From NCBI GenBank assembly GCA_026419785.1, contig JAODTK010004332.1, positions 1 to 64,000 on the forward strand: DNA of 64,000 nt, in the 5' to 3' direction. This DNA comes from Sclerodactyla briareus. Lineage: Eukaryota > Echinodermata > Holothuroidea > Dendrochirotida > Sclerodactylidae. Below, one piece after another: positions 48,501 through 62,778 of the stretch. Each line of letters starts with the position of its first letter. Positions within the stretch are counted from its first letter, which is position 1. The position numbers were made by a program, and so were the translations under genes. The notes under the pieces are model-generated. The model was not told the DNA's origin, ran no database searches, and saw only the letters and a program-made list of their open reading frames with translations.

Positions 48501-51500
48501 CCGTAAACGAATGTATTTGCACAGAGTTCTTTACTCAATTGTAGTTTTTATCTCAGTCAATACAATAGATTACTACAGTATGAATGGCTTTGTGGCTGGA
48601 AAGGAGACATGAAAAACTGAATGAACTTTAATATCCCACTATTCGTAGAAAATGAGGAAAATCCTCTCTTCTCCCAAATGACCGTAGCTGTTTTTATGTA
48701 AATCCCAGTCAGGTGTCTGTTCTACTAGCCAGACCACTGACACCTGTTAAGGTTGCTGCACTGGCCAGCAGCAAATTCGGAACTTTAAGACCAACTGCAG
48801 GATGAATATAAAGAGGCTAATATTTAGCTGGAGACTAACTAAATGCGTCAGTCCCAAACGAAGTTCATACAAATTTTTCCGTTACGGAGTGGCAGTCCTT
48901 TGAAGTTTTGTGCATGTGTATTTTCAAGATCGAAAAGAATCCAATCACGAATAATAAATGATTCCTACTTTGTACAACCCTGCAAACAATCTTTACTTTC
49001 TATTGAAATTCAACATTATTTCACTTCAAAAAGCAATTAGGCTATGGGAGAGGGTTGCTGTAATTGGTTGGTAGGTGTAGATTGTTTACTTTGGTGAGAG
49101 AAGACAACAGAACTTCTGCTAAATGTTGCTTATTCAACAAAATGAAACAATGAAATACTGGATAATTCCCGGGTTGTCCAAGTGTGACGTCATGTGTTAT
49201 TGTGCTTGGGATTCTCCCCAGTTTCGCTGCATTATGGATCAAACTTTGAAGGCAATACCTCCACATAGGGAACTCGTATTGAATGGGGTTTGACCTATAG
49301 ATACAGTTTCTTCATATTCTCCCGTGATATAACCAGCTCTGATGTGTCCAAGCCTGCAGTGTCCTTTTTAACAAAATCTCATCGCACCCGAAGGCCCCGA
49401 GAACGAACCTTTGGCCCAAAGAGTTTGTTGGTAATACTTGGATGGTTGATAGTTCAGCTGTTTGCAAGGATGAGCACTGATGTCAGTTTTACACTGTTAC
49501 GATACATAAGCCTACATTGTTATATCTCAAGGGCTGTCGAGAATCACTACCGGAGCGGCCGTTGTTTCCAGAAATCCACCTTTTTGCCTGGTGGGGTAAC
49601 ACACATTTGCTGCAGGGGGGGTCCGTTTTATCTGTGGATATATTTTGTATTTGTACTACTTTGCGAATCGGACTTCAGCAGTTGGTAACACCTTCACATC
49701 CAAAAAAACCTTCCTATCGAAATTTGTAAGTAAAATGAACGACTACGTTGAATATGATAGAATTTTTCTCCCTAAAAATATGGAAACATCACTATATAAA
49801 ATATATTGTGACATCTTGTGAAATTTACTGTACAGTAGGTATGTTACAGTAGGTGTGGGGAATTTCTTGGTTTGCCCTCATTTGAGGAAAGAGGACAAGT
49901 TGCTGGCAGGTATGGTAATTTTGTATTCGCAGAGAGTCATAACCATTGTGGTAATCACAGAGAACGTAGCATATAGTGTGGTTTCTGTAGTGTTTCTATA
50001 GGGAAGTGCAGATCCGCTAACGGGAGTATCTAAAGCTCACGTTATCTGTATTGTTTCACTTTAGATATTGATCCCTGACAGTTTCTAGGCATCAGTACTG
50101 CTGCTGTGTGGGGTACCCAGCAGGAGTGATTCAGAGGAGCATCCCTCCCCCCTCCCCATCCCCACGCTCTCCCATAACTGGAGCAAAGGCTTGGGTACCA
50201 TTGATAAACCATTGGTGGAACACTGTCTACTTGGCCACTAAATTCACTCACCCTCCGAAACAAATGTATATGTTTTGTCCTATTCCACTATAATTTTCAG
50301 GTTTACGAAGTCGCCGGTAACGGAAACGACAAGATGGGACGTGAGAGTCCTTCAACCCAACCAGAGGAGTTTCGCCACCCATCTCAGCGGCAGCAGGCCT
50401 CCTGTTTGTTATGCAGGGGGGCATCGTCAACCACTGTCTGTCGTTCTTCGGATGAGCCCATCTGGGTTGCCAACTTCAAAGGGGCCATCCTCTCTCTGCC
50501 CCCCTCAGCGAACATGCCATCCATGGTACCAGGCACCGAAACTGTCCTCTGAGGTTAATCTGTTCCGTGCTTTGTGTTCATGGAGAGACATAGTTGTCTT
50601 TTTGTTGTGTCTTCTTCTGTCCTGTTCTGTGTGTCTTCTGTCAATCTGTTTGCCTATTTGTATGTACGCAGCCACACCCTACATGCCTGAATGGATCAAG
50701 CCCGCACCTACCTGCTGTGTGCGCCTCCCATAATGGGTATACTGGTCCCTATTATTGTTTTGTTCTGTCATGGCCATATCACTGGATATCACTAAGCAAT
50801 TAACATTCTGTGGGTGTGGTCAGTCACTTTACTTGTCGTTCGGGAGGATAACAGATGAACGTGACAGCATTCTGATGACTTGCATTCCTCAAGCCTGGAG
50901 TCTATTCTCTGGGTCAGAAGACTGCTGGTTGGACATGGTTCAACGTAGTGACAAAAGCGGAAGCTGGAATCATGTGGTCCTGCTGACTTGGATTATCTCT
51001 GAAAAAAGCACTCCATGGGTAAGCCAAGAACCTGGATCTTGTATGCTTTCAACAAGATCCAAGGACGGAATCTCTGGACCCTGCTGCTACAAGGAACCGG
51101 ACCAGGTGGAAGGGTTCTGCGAAAGCTGCCATAAACCCTCTTCCCGCTGATGTTAGAACAAATATCCGACATCAAACAGGATGATAACAATGACACTGGT
51201 ACTGTAATTCATTTCATCTGTGATTTTTTTCCTTCGTCAGAGCACCGTTACCGGTACCTGTCGCTACCGTCGTGACTGCCGACGATACCACCATCCATAA
51301 AACGAAGGACTTTTTTGCTAAATGTGAAGGACGGTACACATGCACGGTCAGATCCCTGGAATCAAACTTGTTCCATATGCTGTAGTTAGCTTTATAGAAA
51401 TGGGAAAAGCATCTTATCGATAAAATTAATAATCTATCTAATGATTTTGCATAGAATTAACTTACCATTGTTATGAAATCTGGGAATGTCTCTTAGTAGT

Positions 51501-54500
51501 TCCTTTTGGCAAGCCTGGACCTCAAACCCATTCTCATATATCTATGATAAATTGGGGGCGCATAGGGGTGCAGACCAGGATACTGGGCATGTTTTGTCAC
51601 TTTAATTTTTTAACCATTTGTGACACGGTATAGGGCCCTGCCTCTTTGGCAGCACCATAATGTGTGTGTGGGTGGGGGGGGGAAGGGTAATCCCATGCAT
51701 ATGGTACCATTTGCCAACCCCTCCTTGTCCCTGCTCCAGTCCCCTCGTCTGGGTTCACAACGAAAAGGCAACAGGTACAATTTTTCAAAGTCTTTTCGTT
51801 GACCGAAATTGGGTAAATGGTTGACAGCTGCTCTATCATTGTAAACCGCCCAATGGGGACCACTGTTCACTCTGCAGATATATGATGTGGCTTTAAAAAT
51901 CTGTGTGGTGTTCAGAGGTTTATGTTAAGTTGGCTCTCATTCATGTTACAAGCCCTCCTCAACATAATAACCAGTCCATGATGTTTAGAAGGTTTCTTTT
52001 AAGGTGGCTCTATTCATTTACAGCCCTCTTCAGATGCCTACCAGTTTCACAGACATGCCAAGCAAGAGTAGTCAATAATCGTGTCAACCCGGGTCCTTCT
52101 GTGAGGAGAAGCCCATTCTTGTCCCAATATCTGACCCGCCCACTGGTCCCGTCACGACGTGCGACAGACGCTGACCATTTCGCCGCATCAGCAAATGTGT
52201 TATAAATAATATACCGTTCAAGTGAGCAACCATATAATATCATCCGATTATGATATGATAACAGGAAATGAAAAAAAACCCCCAACAATAAACATCATCA
52301 ATATTAGTTGCAATCGCATAACAATTATCATTAATTTCGGGAGGTTGATCTAAATCTCAAACTATTCTATTCATAAAACATTCCATCGGAGAATCACATA
52401 CTCGTGTACTGTGCGCACCCAGGATTACCACATGTATCATGTAATTTTTTGAGTTGTCCCATGTCTCATCGTTGCATATTGAGCCTCACTCTGTTCTGGA
52501 GGCAACTCAGGGGTAGGAATTGAACCGTCTTGGAACTACTACGGTAGGTGTTGATGCGTTATGTAGTAATAAAGCGCTATTGCAAGATTTTCACTGAGGA
52601 ATGAACGTTCCAGACTACAAAATGCATCTGACTAAGGACGAGGCGTTGGATCGCCACATACAGTACACTTTCGGGTCTGGTCCGATTGTGTAGGTGTAAC
52701 TTTCGAACAGATCTGCATGTTTAACGGATCTTGAAAAGTCATTGACGCAGCAAAACGAATCGCTATTCAATTGTAGTGTACCCTAACTCACTGGTTATTG
52801 TTTCTGTAAAATTCTACAACCCCCTCAGCTATCTTTATTGCAAATGCCCTATTCCGATTGCTTGACTGGCTAGCCAATTAACAGGCAGCTGGTCATAGTA
52901 TTAAAACTAACAAATTAATATTTCTTTGTTACAAGACATCCAGATTCTAAATAGGCAATGCAGAATGCCCCCGATCCATTTAAAGTCACGTTCACAAAGT
53001 CATATCAAACTGATAAGACTGCATGCAACATGTGACATGACTGGTCTATTTGGTCTAGGCATTAGCCCATCACCTATCTTGCTTGTTTACAATTTGAATG
53101 GCAAATAAGTGTCTTACCTTCCCCTCAGATGTGCTATACTATGGAGCAACGCCTCGGCCAACAAGATTCTATCTTGCAATTGACTTATTGCATGCGTGTT
53201 GTACTGTATCACCATTGTCTGTGATGAAACAAATAATGCAGAAGTTGCTCAGCCACTTATCGGATGTTCAGATGTATGAGTATCTCCAGAGAGAACTGTT
53301 GTTTCTTTAATTTTGGGGCTGTAGAAGGATAGAGCATGATTTCTCAGACCTCTATCATGTCATAGATAGCTTGAACCAAAAATTCACTGAATAACCGACT
53401 CAGCTTTGTCTCTTCCATTATTTTCCTGGATTTTGAGCTCGATCGTTCTGCCCCTGATAAAATCCACAACTAGTGCTTTAGCTTTGAATAAAGGGAGAGT
53501 CAGTCGACCAATCAGAAATAGAGTATTTGCAATAAAGGATATGCTGGCGGTTTTCGAATAAATATCACTTCAGTAAAGTCCTGCAAATGTTCTTTCCCTT
53601 TTGAAGTTAAAATGTAAATTTCACAAGGAATAATAGCCTGTGTCTGTATGAGTTTTATGACTGGTACTACCTGTGAGAAACGCATTGTTTGCTACTGCAA
53701 AGCGTGACCCACCACATCACGTGGAGTACCCTCACAATGCAAAATCGTTTCCATGCAATATGATATTGATACGGTGTACTTGTCACTAGATCTGTCTATG
53801 TGAAGGTCCTGTCTCGATATATGGAGAGATGGAATTTGTTGTGACTTCACGTGGAACAGACTAGTCAATATTCGCCTAGGTTTCAAGACCAAGTTATGTA
53901 CTAGGGAACAATAGACACACCCTGTGGCTGTGGCATTCACTTAGGTACTGCAACATATGGTTTCCTATTGCGCTATAGTACTACCTTGTCCTCTTATGAA
54001 TTGAGGTCCTTTTCGGTCCGTAATTTTGGTACCTCATTTTAATGACCACTTCTAGATGTTTCTTTGAGGTGGCTCTGGATTTAGGCCGTTGTTTGTATTA
54101 TGTAGTTTATACATTGGTTGTCTCTTCCCATAGTGCATGTAAGCAAGTTTGTTAGTACAGAGAACAGTGTTATGTATTGTTTATAAATCATAGGCTTTGA
54201 AATTGGAATTTCCACACGAGCCAGTATTTATTGTGACTGAAGTAGAATTAATGTGAAGTAGTTCATTAGATGATGTTAAAGATTGCACTCATTGGAACTC
54301 CATTCTTAGAAACAACGTCCAGAATGGAAATAATGACCTTAGTAACTGTTTCCAGTTCAGATTTTAGTGTAATTTAGAGCCTTGTTCTCTGAGTTGAGCC
54401 ACCTTTTCTATTTCCCATCTCCAGCGGAAAAAAATATTGGCGAAAGGTCGTCATCCTATTTGACCATACGACGCACATGATGGACCTGAGACGGACGCCC

Positions 54501-57500
54501 ACTGCTGCCAACGAAATCGGTATCAGAGCGTGCCTTCCCTGAGAGGTGGTGTTGACAAACCGGACCCGCCCTTCTCTTCCCGGCCCTCATCCATGAGATG
54601 AGGCGCCTCGAATCCAGCGCTTGGCCACGCGTGCTAGCAGACGCTGATGCGGAGACTACCAGAATACCTTGCAGTGAGTCAAACAAAGTTGAATCGACAC
54701 TGAGATGTTTTTTTTGTAGTTTTAGTGCTCGCACACAGCACAAAGATTGGTGGGGGAAAATGAGGGAAGGCCAGTTTTGCCATGACGCAGTGGGGGAGGG
54801 GGCAGGTTTCCCCCTGACATAAAAGTTTGGGAAAGCAAAGCTGCAAAATGGGCCAAATTACGGAGGAGATGCGGGGGAAAATGAGAAAATTTATGGAACA
54901 ACATAAAAATCCAATGAAGCTGGATAGGATTGATGAGTGCGAGGATGAGTGGGCCTAAAATAGCATCGAGGGTGTGGGCGTATAGTGGGGTACTAGGACG
55001 GCCCCACTTTCTGCAGCTTCCCCATAAAGTTTATGGCCAGGTCGGCAACCCTCGACTGGCCTAGTGTAGATTCGATCTATCCTCTTGCTTCTGCAAGTCA
55101 ACAAGACAATGAGGTTGCAACGTGAAGTGGGAAAAAGGGGAGACTGGGTGAAAATATTTATGATTTCGCTTGTGTGTGTCCCTTTTGTTTGATGCACCAT
55201 GTTTCATCTTCACATTAAAAACGGAAAAAACTAAAGACTCGACTTTCTTTTTACTCGTGACCCTTTAGGTTTCATCAAGCACTTTAATGAGAGTGGAAGT
55301 GATTGCATGTCAGCTTTTAATTGTTGTAGTTGGAAAAAGCTTCCACCTCGGGTTTTGGAAAAAGGCCAGGTAAGACCGTCAGGGTATCTAAGGATGAGGC
55401 CTAGAACTCCAATTTATTCTCAGTCTCTGAATCGTTCAACAATCGGATGCAAATTTCGGCCCTGAAAAAGTCAAAAAGCAGGTTGGTAGGTATGTAAGAT
55501 TGAACCAACACACACTAACATTTCTCTTATAGAGTCCTTTAATTTAAACGGTAACGCCCTCCAATGCAGAGGCTCAGAGTGTGTACCTACAACCTGTTGC
55601 AGCAAAGTCCTAGTGATGGATAGTATTAGGTGTGTTTCAAGATTTGAAAGAATCTATAGGAGCAGTAAAAGATTATGAAAGATTGTTATATACGTATAGG
55701 TGAAGGGTGCAAGAGCAGTGAACTTAAACCATAGGTATTATTTTTGGGGGCACTTAATTGATCTGACTTGTCTCCATCGGGTAAGAGGGTCCCACATTCA
55801 GCAAGGTTGGGGTCAACATTGCCTCGAGGAGTTTTGACCCACCTCGCAGGGTTTGAATTTGAATCCGAGAATCTAAGAGGAATCCAGGCCAGTGGAGATT
55901 CTTCAGTATTGGAGTAATATGACTGTATTTACTGAGGCAACTTGGATAAAACCCCAACAGTAGTTTTCAGTTTTTCAACTTGTAAAACAACAGGGGCTCA
56001 AGGTTGAAACAGAAGAGGCCGACCCTGAGACAGATTGAGCTTGTGGTTTGTTAGATGTTATGGGAACATAAGCCATAAGCTACCGAGTGGTTTGCACAGT
56101 GTGGTAGAGCGTTGGACTTCCCCCGGGTAGAGCGGGTTCGATTCCGCAGTCGGGTCTACCAAAACTTTAACAATGGTACCTGTGGCCATCTCGCTAGATG
56201 CTCAGCACAAGGGATTGGAGCAGGGACAAACGGGTGTAGGCAATTTGCAGTTGCTGTCTGCAGTGATTACCACCCCCACTTTAAGATACCACTGAAAGGC
56301 ATTGCCATATACCGTTACCTGGTGAAGGGATTCACAGCTGACAATCGGTTGCGTATTCCAAGGTGCGATCCTCTATTTTCGGCAAGTGTATCATGCATTG
56401 CTCATCTCGAGAGGGTAAGATCTACCACGACACTGGCATCATCATGGTCGGAGCACACAGAGCCTTAGGTGTCGAAAATCACTCCCACAAATCCACAGAG
56501 CATACCTGAAGGCATTTATTTGAACCAGGGGAGACTAAGAACATGCGGAGTGGCTACGTTTTTGCCCACCGAACATGAAGATCAGATTGTTTTTTTTCTA
56601 GTCAACCTGTATCATATATTGGTGGGTGATTCCCAGCAAAGTCATTACATTCACAGACATCACTGGAGACATGCTCTTCTGTGTCGTCAGCCCATAGAGA
56701 TGGTATCTCATACCTCAGAAGAACCTGATGGTGTCACCAATGGGGGCAGTGTTCAGGGAGAGAATATGGAGCACAGGACAGAGCCCCAAGGCACCCCATA
56801 ATCAAGCTTATAGTTTCTATACCTCTTTAGTACTGCATGAACTAACATGAAACTAATGTTAGAATCTGATTGGAATGGTATCTATCTGTCTGTCAGTCAG
56901 TCTAGCTGTTTGCTCGCCTGTATATGACTATACTATTCGAGACTGTGTCTTTTGAAATCCTCTCAGAAGCAGGTGAAACATCATATGAATTCTGATCTCT
57001 TCCAGTCAACTATGGCCGATGCTCTGGGGGCGAGTGTCAGCGTAACGGATGTGTCCGAGATATGGAACCTGATAAAGGATAACACAGTGACCAATAAGGA
57101 TCGAATACAGAAATGGATTGTCTCCCTCACTTTTGTGTAACACCCTACCAAGGAGTGGTGTCCCCAGTTAATGGTGAGTACGTTCCCAGAGATGAAGAGT
57201 CTAGAATCATTAAAAGCCTTTTGGCTTTCTGAATATTCCGTGTAATTCTATGATATGATGTTTTTGTCTGGAGAAAACTGCTGTTTTCAGACATATTTTA
57301 ATAAATTTTAGTTTCAACTGGCAAGATATCTGGAGATGGAAACAACTGAAAATGTTTTCACATTTCGGATGTCAATGAAAACTCTGAGTATTGATTGCCC
57401 TCTTGTTAGAATTCCATTACGTCGTCATTTGGGATGTGGTATAGCAACCATGTGACCAGGAATGGTCCATGATCGTCTCATTTCTGGAATCGGTGACCCC

Positions 57501-60500
57501 ACTGGAGAATTCAGGACCTCCCCTGTGTCCCTTCACTAGCTGGGGACTGGTTTGTCGAATAACCGTTGGGGGGGGGAGTGATTTGGTGCCCAGGATTTGG
57601 CAAGCCTGTTGATGGTGTGTCTAGGGTCTGGCGGGAAGGGATTTGTTGGTAACCATTGGTTCATCAAACCTGATCGATGCCACAGCTGCATGGTTTTGAC
57701 AAGATACTGACAGCTGTATCCATCCCCTCCAATATTGAATCCAAACAACAAGAAAAACTAATCCTTTGAGGTCTGTTTAGCACAAAACTAGAAATTGAAA
57801 TGACAGAAAACACTGCAGATTTTAAAGTCAACATAATATTGACAGGTCAAACCGCTATTTACGCAATATACAAATAGGACATGTTTCGAAAGACTCTTCA
57901 ATCTCTTCAATGATTAGCTAAAAGAAAACATCCAACAGCGCGTGTCGTGTTACTACGGAACCGATATGGCGAGCTGAATCTGGCGAACCACTTTTGGAAT
58001 TGTATCAATTGAATGAAGTGTTCATAGGTGTTTATAAGATATAAAAACTATCCTAACAGTTCCATTCAGCTCCTGAAATATTCAAGAGAACAAGCTCAAT
58101 GATATTGAAAATGAATGCCATTGTTTGATACCTCATCTACAAGATTTTCAGTCGAAATTACATCACTCCAATCATTTCTATCTTGGAGAAATGGTGACCA
58201 GTCTGCGAATTTCAAAAAGCCGGCCGGCTGCAACAAATGTTATATGTTTCGCCACCAGGCCCTTTTCCTTCCAGAAATTGACTTTTTTTGACCTAATACT
58301 ATTGTTTCCACAGATTTTTTTCCAATGGTAGGTCCTGTATAGTCATAATATAGATTACCACAATTTGGGTAGCTTTGTGGCTGGAAAGGAGGACTGAAAT
58401 AGGCTGATGGAATTTTAACTTAATACCAATCAACAAGCAACATTGATGTCACTCGCATTCTTTTCCTTGCCCGCCCCCGTCCAGCCACCCACCCCCCTCC
58501 AAACCCTGCCTCTACCTCAGTCATTTTTCATTAGACATTAACAAGTACTGTTTCATAGGCCTATGCTGTGAGAATGAGATAGTTTCCCAGGCCGTCTATA
58601 ACCAGTCCATGCCCTTTTGTCTGCTATCTCTCAGGAACTTTGCCGATTTAGAGTCCATCCAGAAGCCATCTTCCTTGTAGTCTCGTCGATCATCCACAGG
58701 TACTGCCGCCCATCAACCCAGACTCGGAGGGAGGATATGAAGTCTCTGATTGCATGAGACCAATTGACTATTATTGGGTCAAGTGTATATATGAGGGACA
58801 AGGATGAGGAGGTTGACTCAATTGTCTTTAATTTGGATTTCACCCTTTCAGTCATGAACTAGGAAATGTGCAAACGGGTAGACCACGCAAATGGGTGAAT
58901 GATACCCCCCCCCCCAAAAAAAAAAAAAGATTGCCTCTACATCATGCCGGCCCTTCTTGACATCGCTAATTTCGCCCACGAGTAACTGAAATGAAATTGG
59001 ACTTGAAGTTGGATCCCCTCAACATGTTTGACTGCCACGGACAGTTCTGTCTCTTTAGTAATGTTCTTAGGATCACAATTGACTGTTCTGTCTCGTTAGT
59101 AATGGCCTTGGGATCCACATTGACTGCCAGGACGTCTGTCTCTTTAGTCATGGTCTTAGGATCAGCATTGACTGCCACAGACAGTTCTGTCTTTTTAGTA
59201 ATGGCCTTTGGATCACATTGACTGGCACAGACAGTTCTGTCTCTTTAGTAATGTTCTTAGGTCAACATGATGCCATGGACAGTTCTGTCTCTTTAAGTAA
59301 TGGTCTATGATCCACTTGACTGCCACAGACAGTTCGATCTCTTTAGTAATGTCTTGGATCGACATGACTGCCACAGACCGTTCTGTCTCTTTAGTAATGG
59401 TTTAGGATCCACATTGACTGCACAGACAGGCGATCTCTCTAGTAATGGTCTTAGGATCCAAATTGACTGCCACGACAGTTATGTCTCTTTAGAATGGTCT
59501 CTTAGGATCCACATTGACTGCCCCGAGTAGAAAGTTCTGCTCGCTTTTAGTAATGTTAGGATCCACATTGACTGCCAAGGATCCAGTTCTGTCTCTTTAG
59601 TGAGTAATGGTCTTAGATCCGCATTGACTGCCACAGACAGTTCTGTTTCTGTAATGGTCGTAGGATCCACCTGACTGCCAAGACAGTTTTGTCTCTTTAG
59701 TAATGGTCGTAGGATCCAAATTGATGCCACAGACGTTCGTCTCTTTAGTATTGTCTTAGGGAGGATCCACATTGACTGCCAAGGACAGGTCTGTCTCTTT
59801 AGTAATGGGTCTTTAGGATCCACATTGACTGCCCCACAGACAGGTCTGTCTTATTAGTTTAATGGCCTTCGATCCACATTGATGCCAAAGACAGTTCGTC
59901 TCTGTAGTTATGGTCTTAGGCTACACATTGACTGCCAAGGACAGTTCCGTCTATTTAGTAAGGTCTTTAGGATCCACATGACTGCCACGACGTTCTTCTC
60001 TTGTTAATGGCCTTTGGGCAACCACATTGACTTCCACAGACAGTTCTGTCTCTTTAATTATGGTCTTAGGTCCACAGTGACTGCCACAGACCGTTCTGTA
60101 TCTTTAGTAATAGTCTTAGGATCCACAGTGGCTGCCACAGGACAGTTCGTCTCATTTAGTAATGGCCTTTGGATCCACATTGACTGCCACAGACAGTTTC
60201 TGTTCTCTTTAGTAATGGTCTAGGATCCACATGACTGCCAAGACGGTTCTGTCTCTTTAGTTATGGCCTTTGGATCCACATTGACGGCCACAGACATTTC
60301 TGTCTTTGTAGTATTGGTCTTAGGATCCACATTGAATGCCAAGACAGATCTGTCTCTTTAGTTAGGCCTTTGGATCCACATTGATGCCACAGACATTTCT
60401 GTCTCTTTAGTATTGGTCTCAGGATCCACATTGCATTGCCAGGACAGTCCGTTCTTTAGGAATGTCGTAGATCCACATTGACGGCCACAGACAGTTCTGT

Positions 60501-62741
60501 TTCTTTAGTATTGGTCTTAGGATCCACATTGGCTGCCACAGACAGTTCTGTTTCTTTAGTATTGGTCTTAGGATCCACATTGACTGCACAGACAGGTTCT
60601 TTGCTCTTTAGAAGTGCCTTTGGTTTCCACATTGAATGCCATAGACAGTTCTGTCTCTTTAGTTATTGGTGTTAGGAGCCACATGCTGCAAAGGACAGTT
60701 CTGTCTCTTAGTAATGTCTTAGGATCCACCATTGACTGCCACAGACCCCAGTTCGAGCGCTATAGTAATGCGTCTTAGCGATCCACATTGACTGCCACAA
60801 GACAGTTCTGTCTCTGTAGTAATGGTCTAGATCCACATTGACTTCCACAGACAGTTCTGTCTTTTTAGTAATGGCCTTTGGATCCACATTGAATGCCACA
60901 GACAGGTTCTGTCTCTTTGTAAGGGTCTTAGGATCCACATTGATTGCCAACAGACAGGTCGGTATCTTTAGTAATGGCCTTTGGATCCACATTGACTGCC
61001 AAGACAGTTCTGTCTCTGTAGTATGGGTCTCAGGATCCACATTGACTGCCAAGGACAGTTCCGTCTCTTTAGTACGAGGTCTTAGGATCCACATTGACTG
61101 GCACAGACCGTTCTGTCTCTTTAGTAATGGCCTTTGGAACCACATTGACTACCACAGACAGTTCTGTCTCTGTAGTATTGGTCTTAGGATACACATTGAC
61201 TGCCACAGACAGGTTGTCTCTTTAGTAATGGCCTTTGGATCCAAAGTGACTGCCAAGACAGTTCTGTCTCTTTCGTAATGGTCTTAGGATCCCCAATGGA
61301 CTGACAAGGACAGTTAAGTCTCTTTAGTAATTGTCTTAGGCCCTCCACTATTGCTGCCACATACAGTTCTGTTGGGCTTTAGTAATGGCCTTTGGATCCA
61401 CATTGACTGCAAAGACAGTCTGTCTCTGTAGTACTGGTCTTAAGGATCCACATGAAGCCACAGACCATTCGTCTCTTAAGTAATGGTTTAGGATCCAATT
61501 GAATCCGCGAGGACAGTTCTGTCAGCTTCAGTTATGGTCTAGGGTCTACATTGACTGCCAGAGACAGTTCAATCTCTTAGTAAGGCGTTGGATCCACTAT
61601 GACTGCACAGATAGATCCTGTCTCTGTAGTAATGGTCTTAAGATCCACATTGAAAGCCACAGACTGTTCGCTCTTTAGTTAATGGTATCAGGGATCCAAA
61701 TGAAGCCTATGGCAGTTCTGTCTCGTAGTATGGTCTTTTAGGATACATTGACTGCCACAGACAGTGCGATATCTCTAGTAATGGTATCTAGGATCACATT
61801 GACGCACAGACAGTTCTGGCTCTTTAGTAATGAGCTTAGGATCCTCATTGACGCCACAGACAGTTTGTCTTGTGTAATGCCTTTGGATCACAATTACTGC
61901 CACAGAACAGTTCTGTCTCTTTAGTTATGGTCTTAGGATCCACATTAACTGCCGCATGGCAGTTCTCTCTTATCGTAAGGGTCTTCTTATGTCCCATGAC
62001 GCCCACAGCCAGTTCTGTCTCTTTAGTAAGGGCTTCGCTCCACATTGTGCCACAGACACCTCCCCCCCCCCCCCCCCCCCCCCCCCCCTCCTCCCCTTCT
62101 GTCTCTTTAGTAATGTTCTTAGGATCCACATTGATTGCAAGGACAGTTCCGTCTCTAGTAATGGTTTTAGGATCCACATTGACTGCAAGGACAGGTATGG
62201 GCTCTTTCGTAATGGTCTGAGGATCAAACATGACTGCCGCAGACAGTTCTGTCTCTTTAGTAATGTTCTTCGGATCCACATTGACTGCCAAGGACAGTTC
62301 TGTCTCTTCAGTAATGGCCTTTGGATCCACATTGACTGCACAGACAATTGCGTCTCTTTAGTAATGGCCTTTGGATCCACATTGACTGCTCACAGACAGT
62401 TCTGTCTCTTTAATGGTCTTAGGAGCCACATGGACTGCCAAGGCAGGTCTGTCTCTAGTAATGGTTCTTGAGGGGATCAAACATTGACTGCCCAGAAAGG
62501 TTCTGTCTCTTCTAAGTAATGGCTCTTTGGATCCACATGGACTGCCCAGACAGTTCTGTCTCTTGTATTGGTCTTAGGCCACAGACTGCCAAGGACAGTT
62601 CCGTCTCTTAGTATGTCTCTTAGGATCCACATTGACTGCCACAGACATGCGTCTCTTTAGTAATGGCCTTTGGAACCAATTGACGCCACAGACAGTTCGG
62701 CTCTTAGTATGGTCTTAGGAGGATCCACATGACTGCCACAG

Positions 62742-62778
<37 letters not shown>

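Noticed and set aside
50755..51150. 131-codon plus frame between exons b and c
   Set aside because: It crosses an intron defined by better family-matched splice sites and has no similarity to the gene.
52500..52560. GGTTCAATTCC (minus strand) as a tRNA B-box
   Set aside because: No A-box at the right distance and no foldable arms.
56112..56801. 118- and 110-codon plus frames
   Set aside because: The first runs through a tRNA-derived SINE, the second antisense over a LINE RT fragment.
61845..62471. Frames of 116-171 codons on both strands in the 51-bp array
   Set aside because: They follow from a stop-free unit of 51 bp repeated in tandem, and the array is flanked by exons of a + strand gene.
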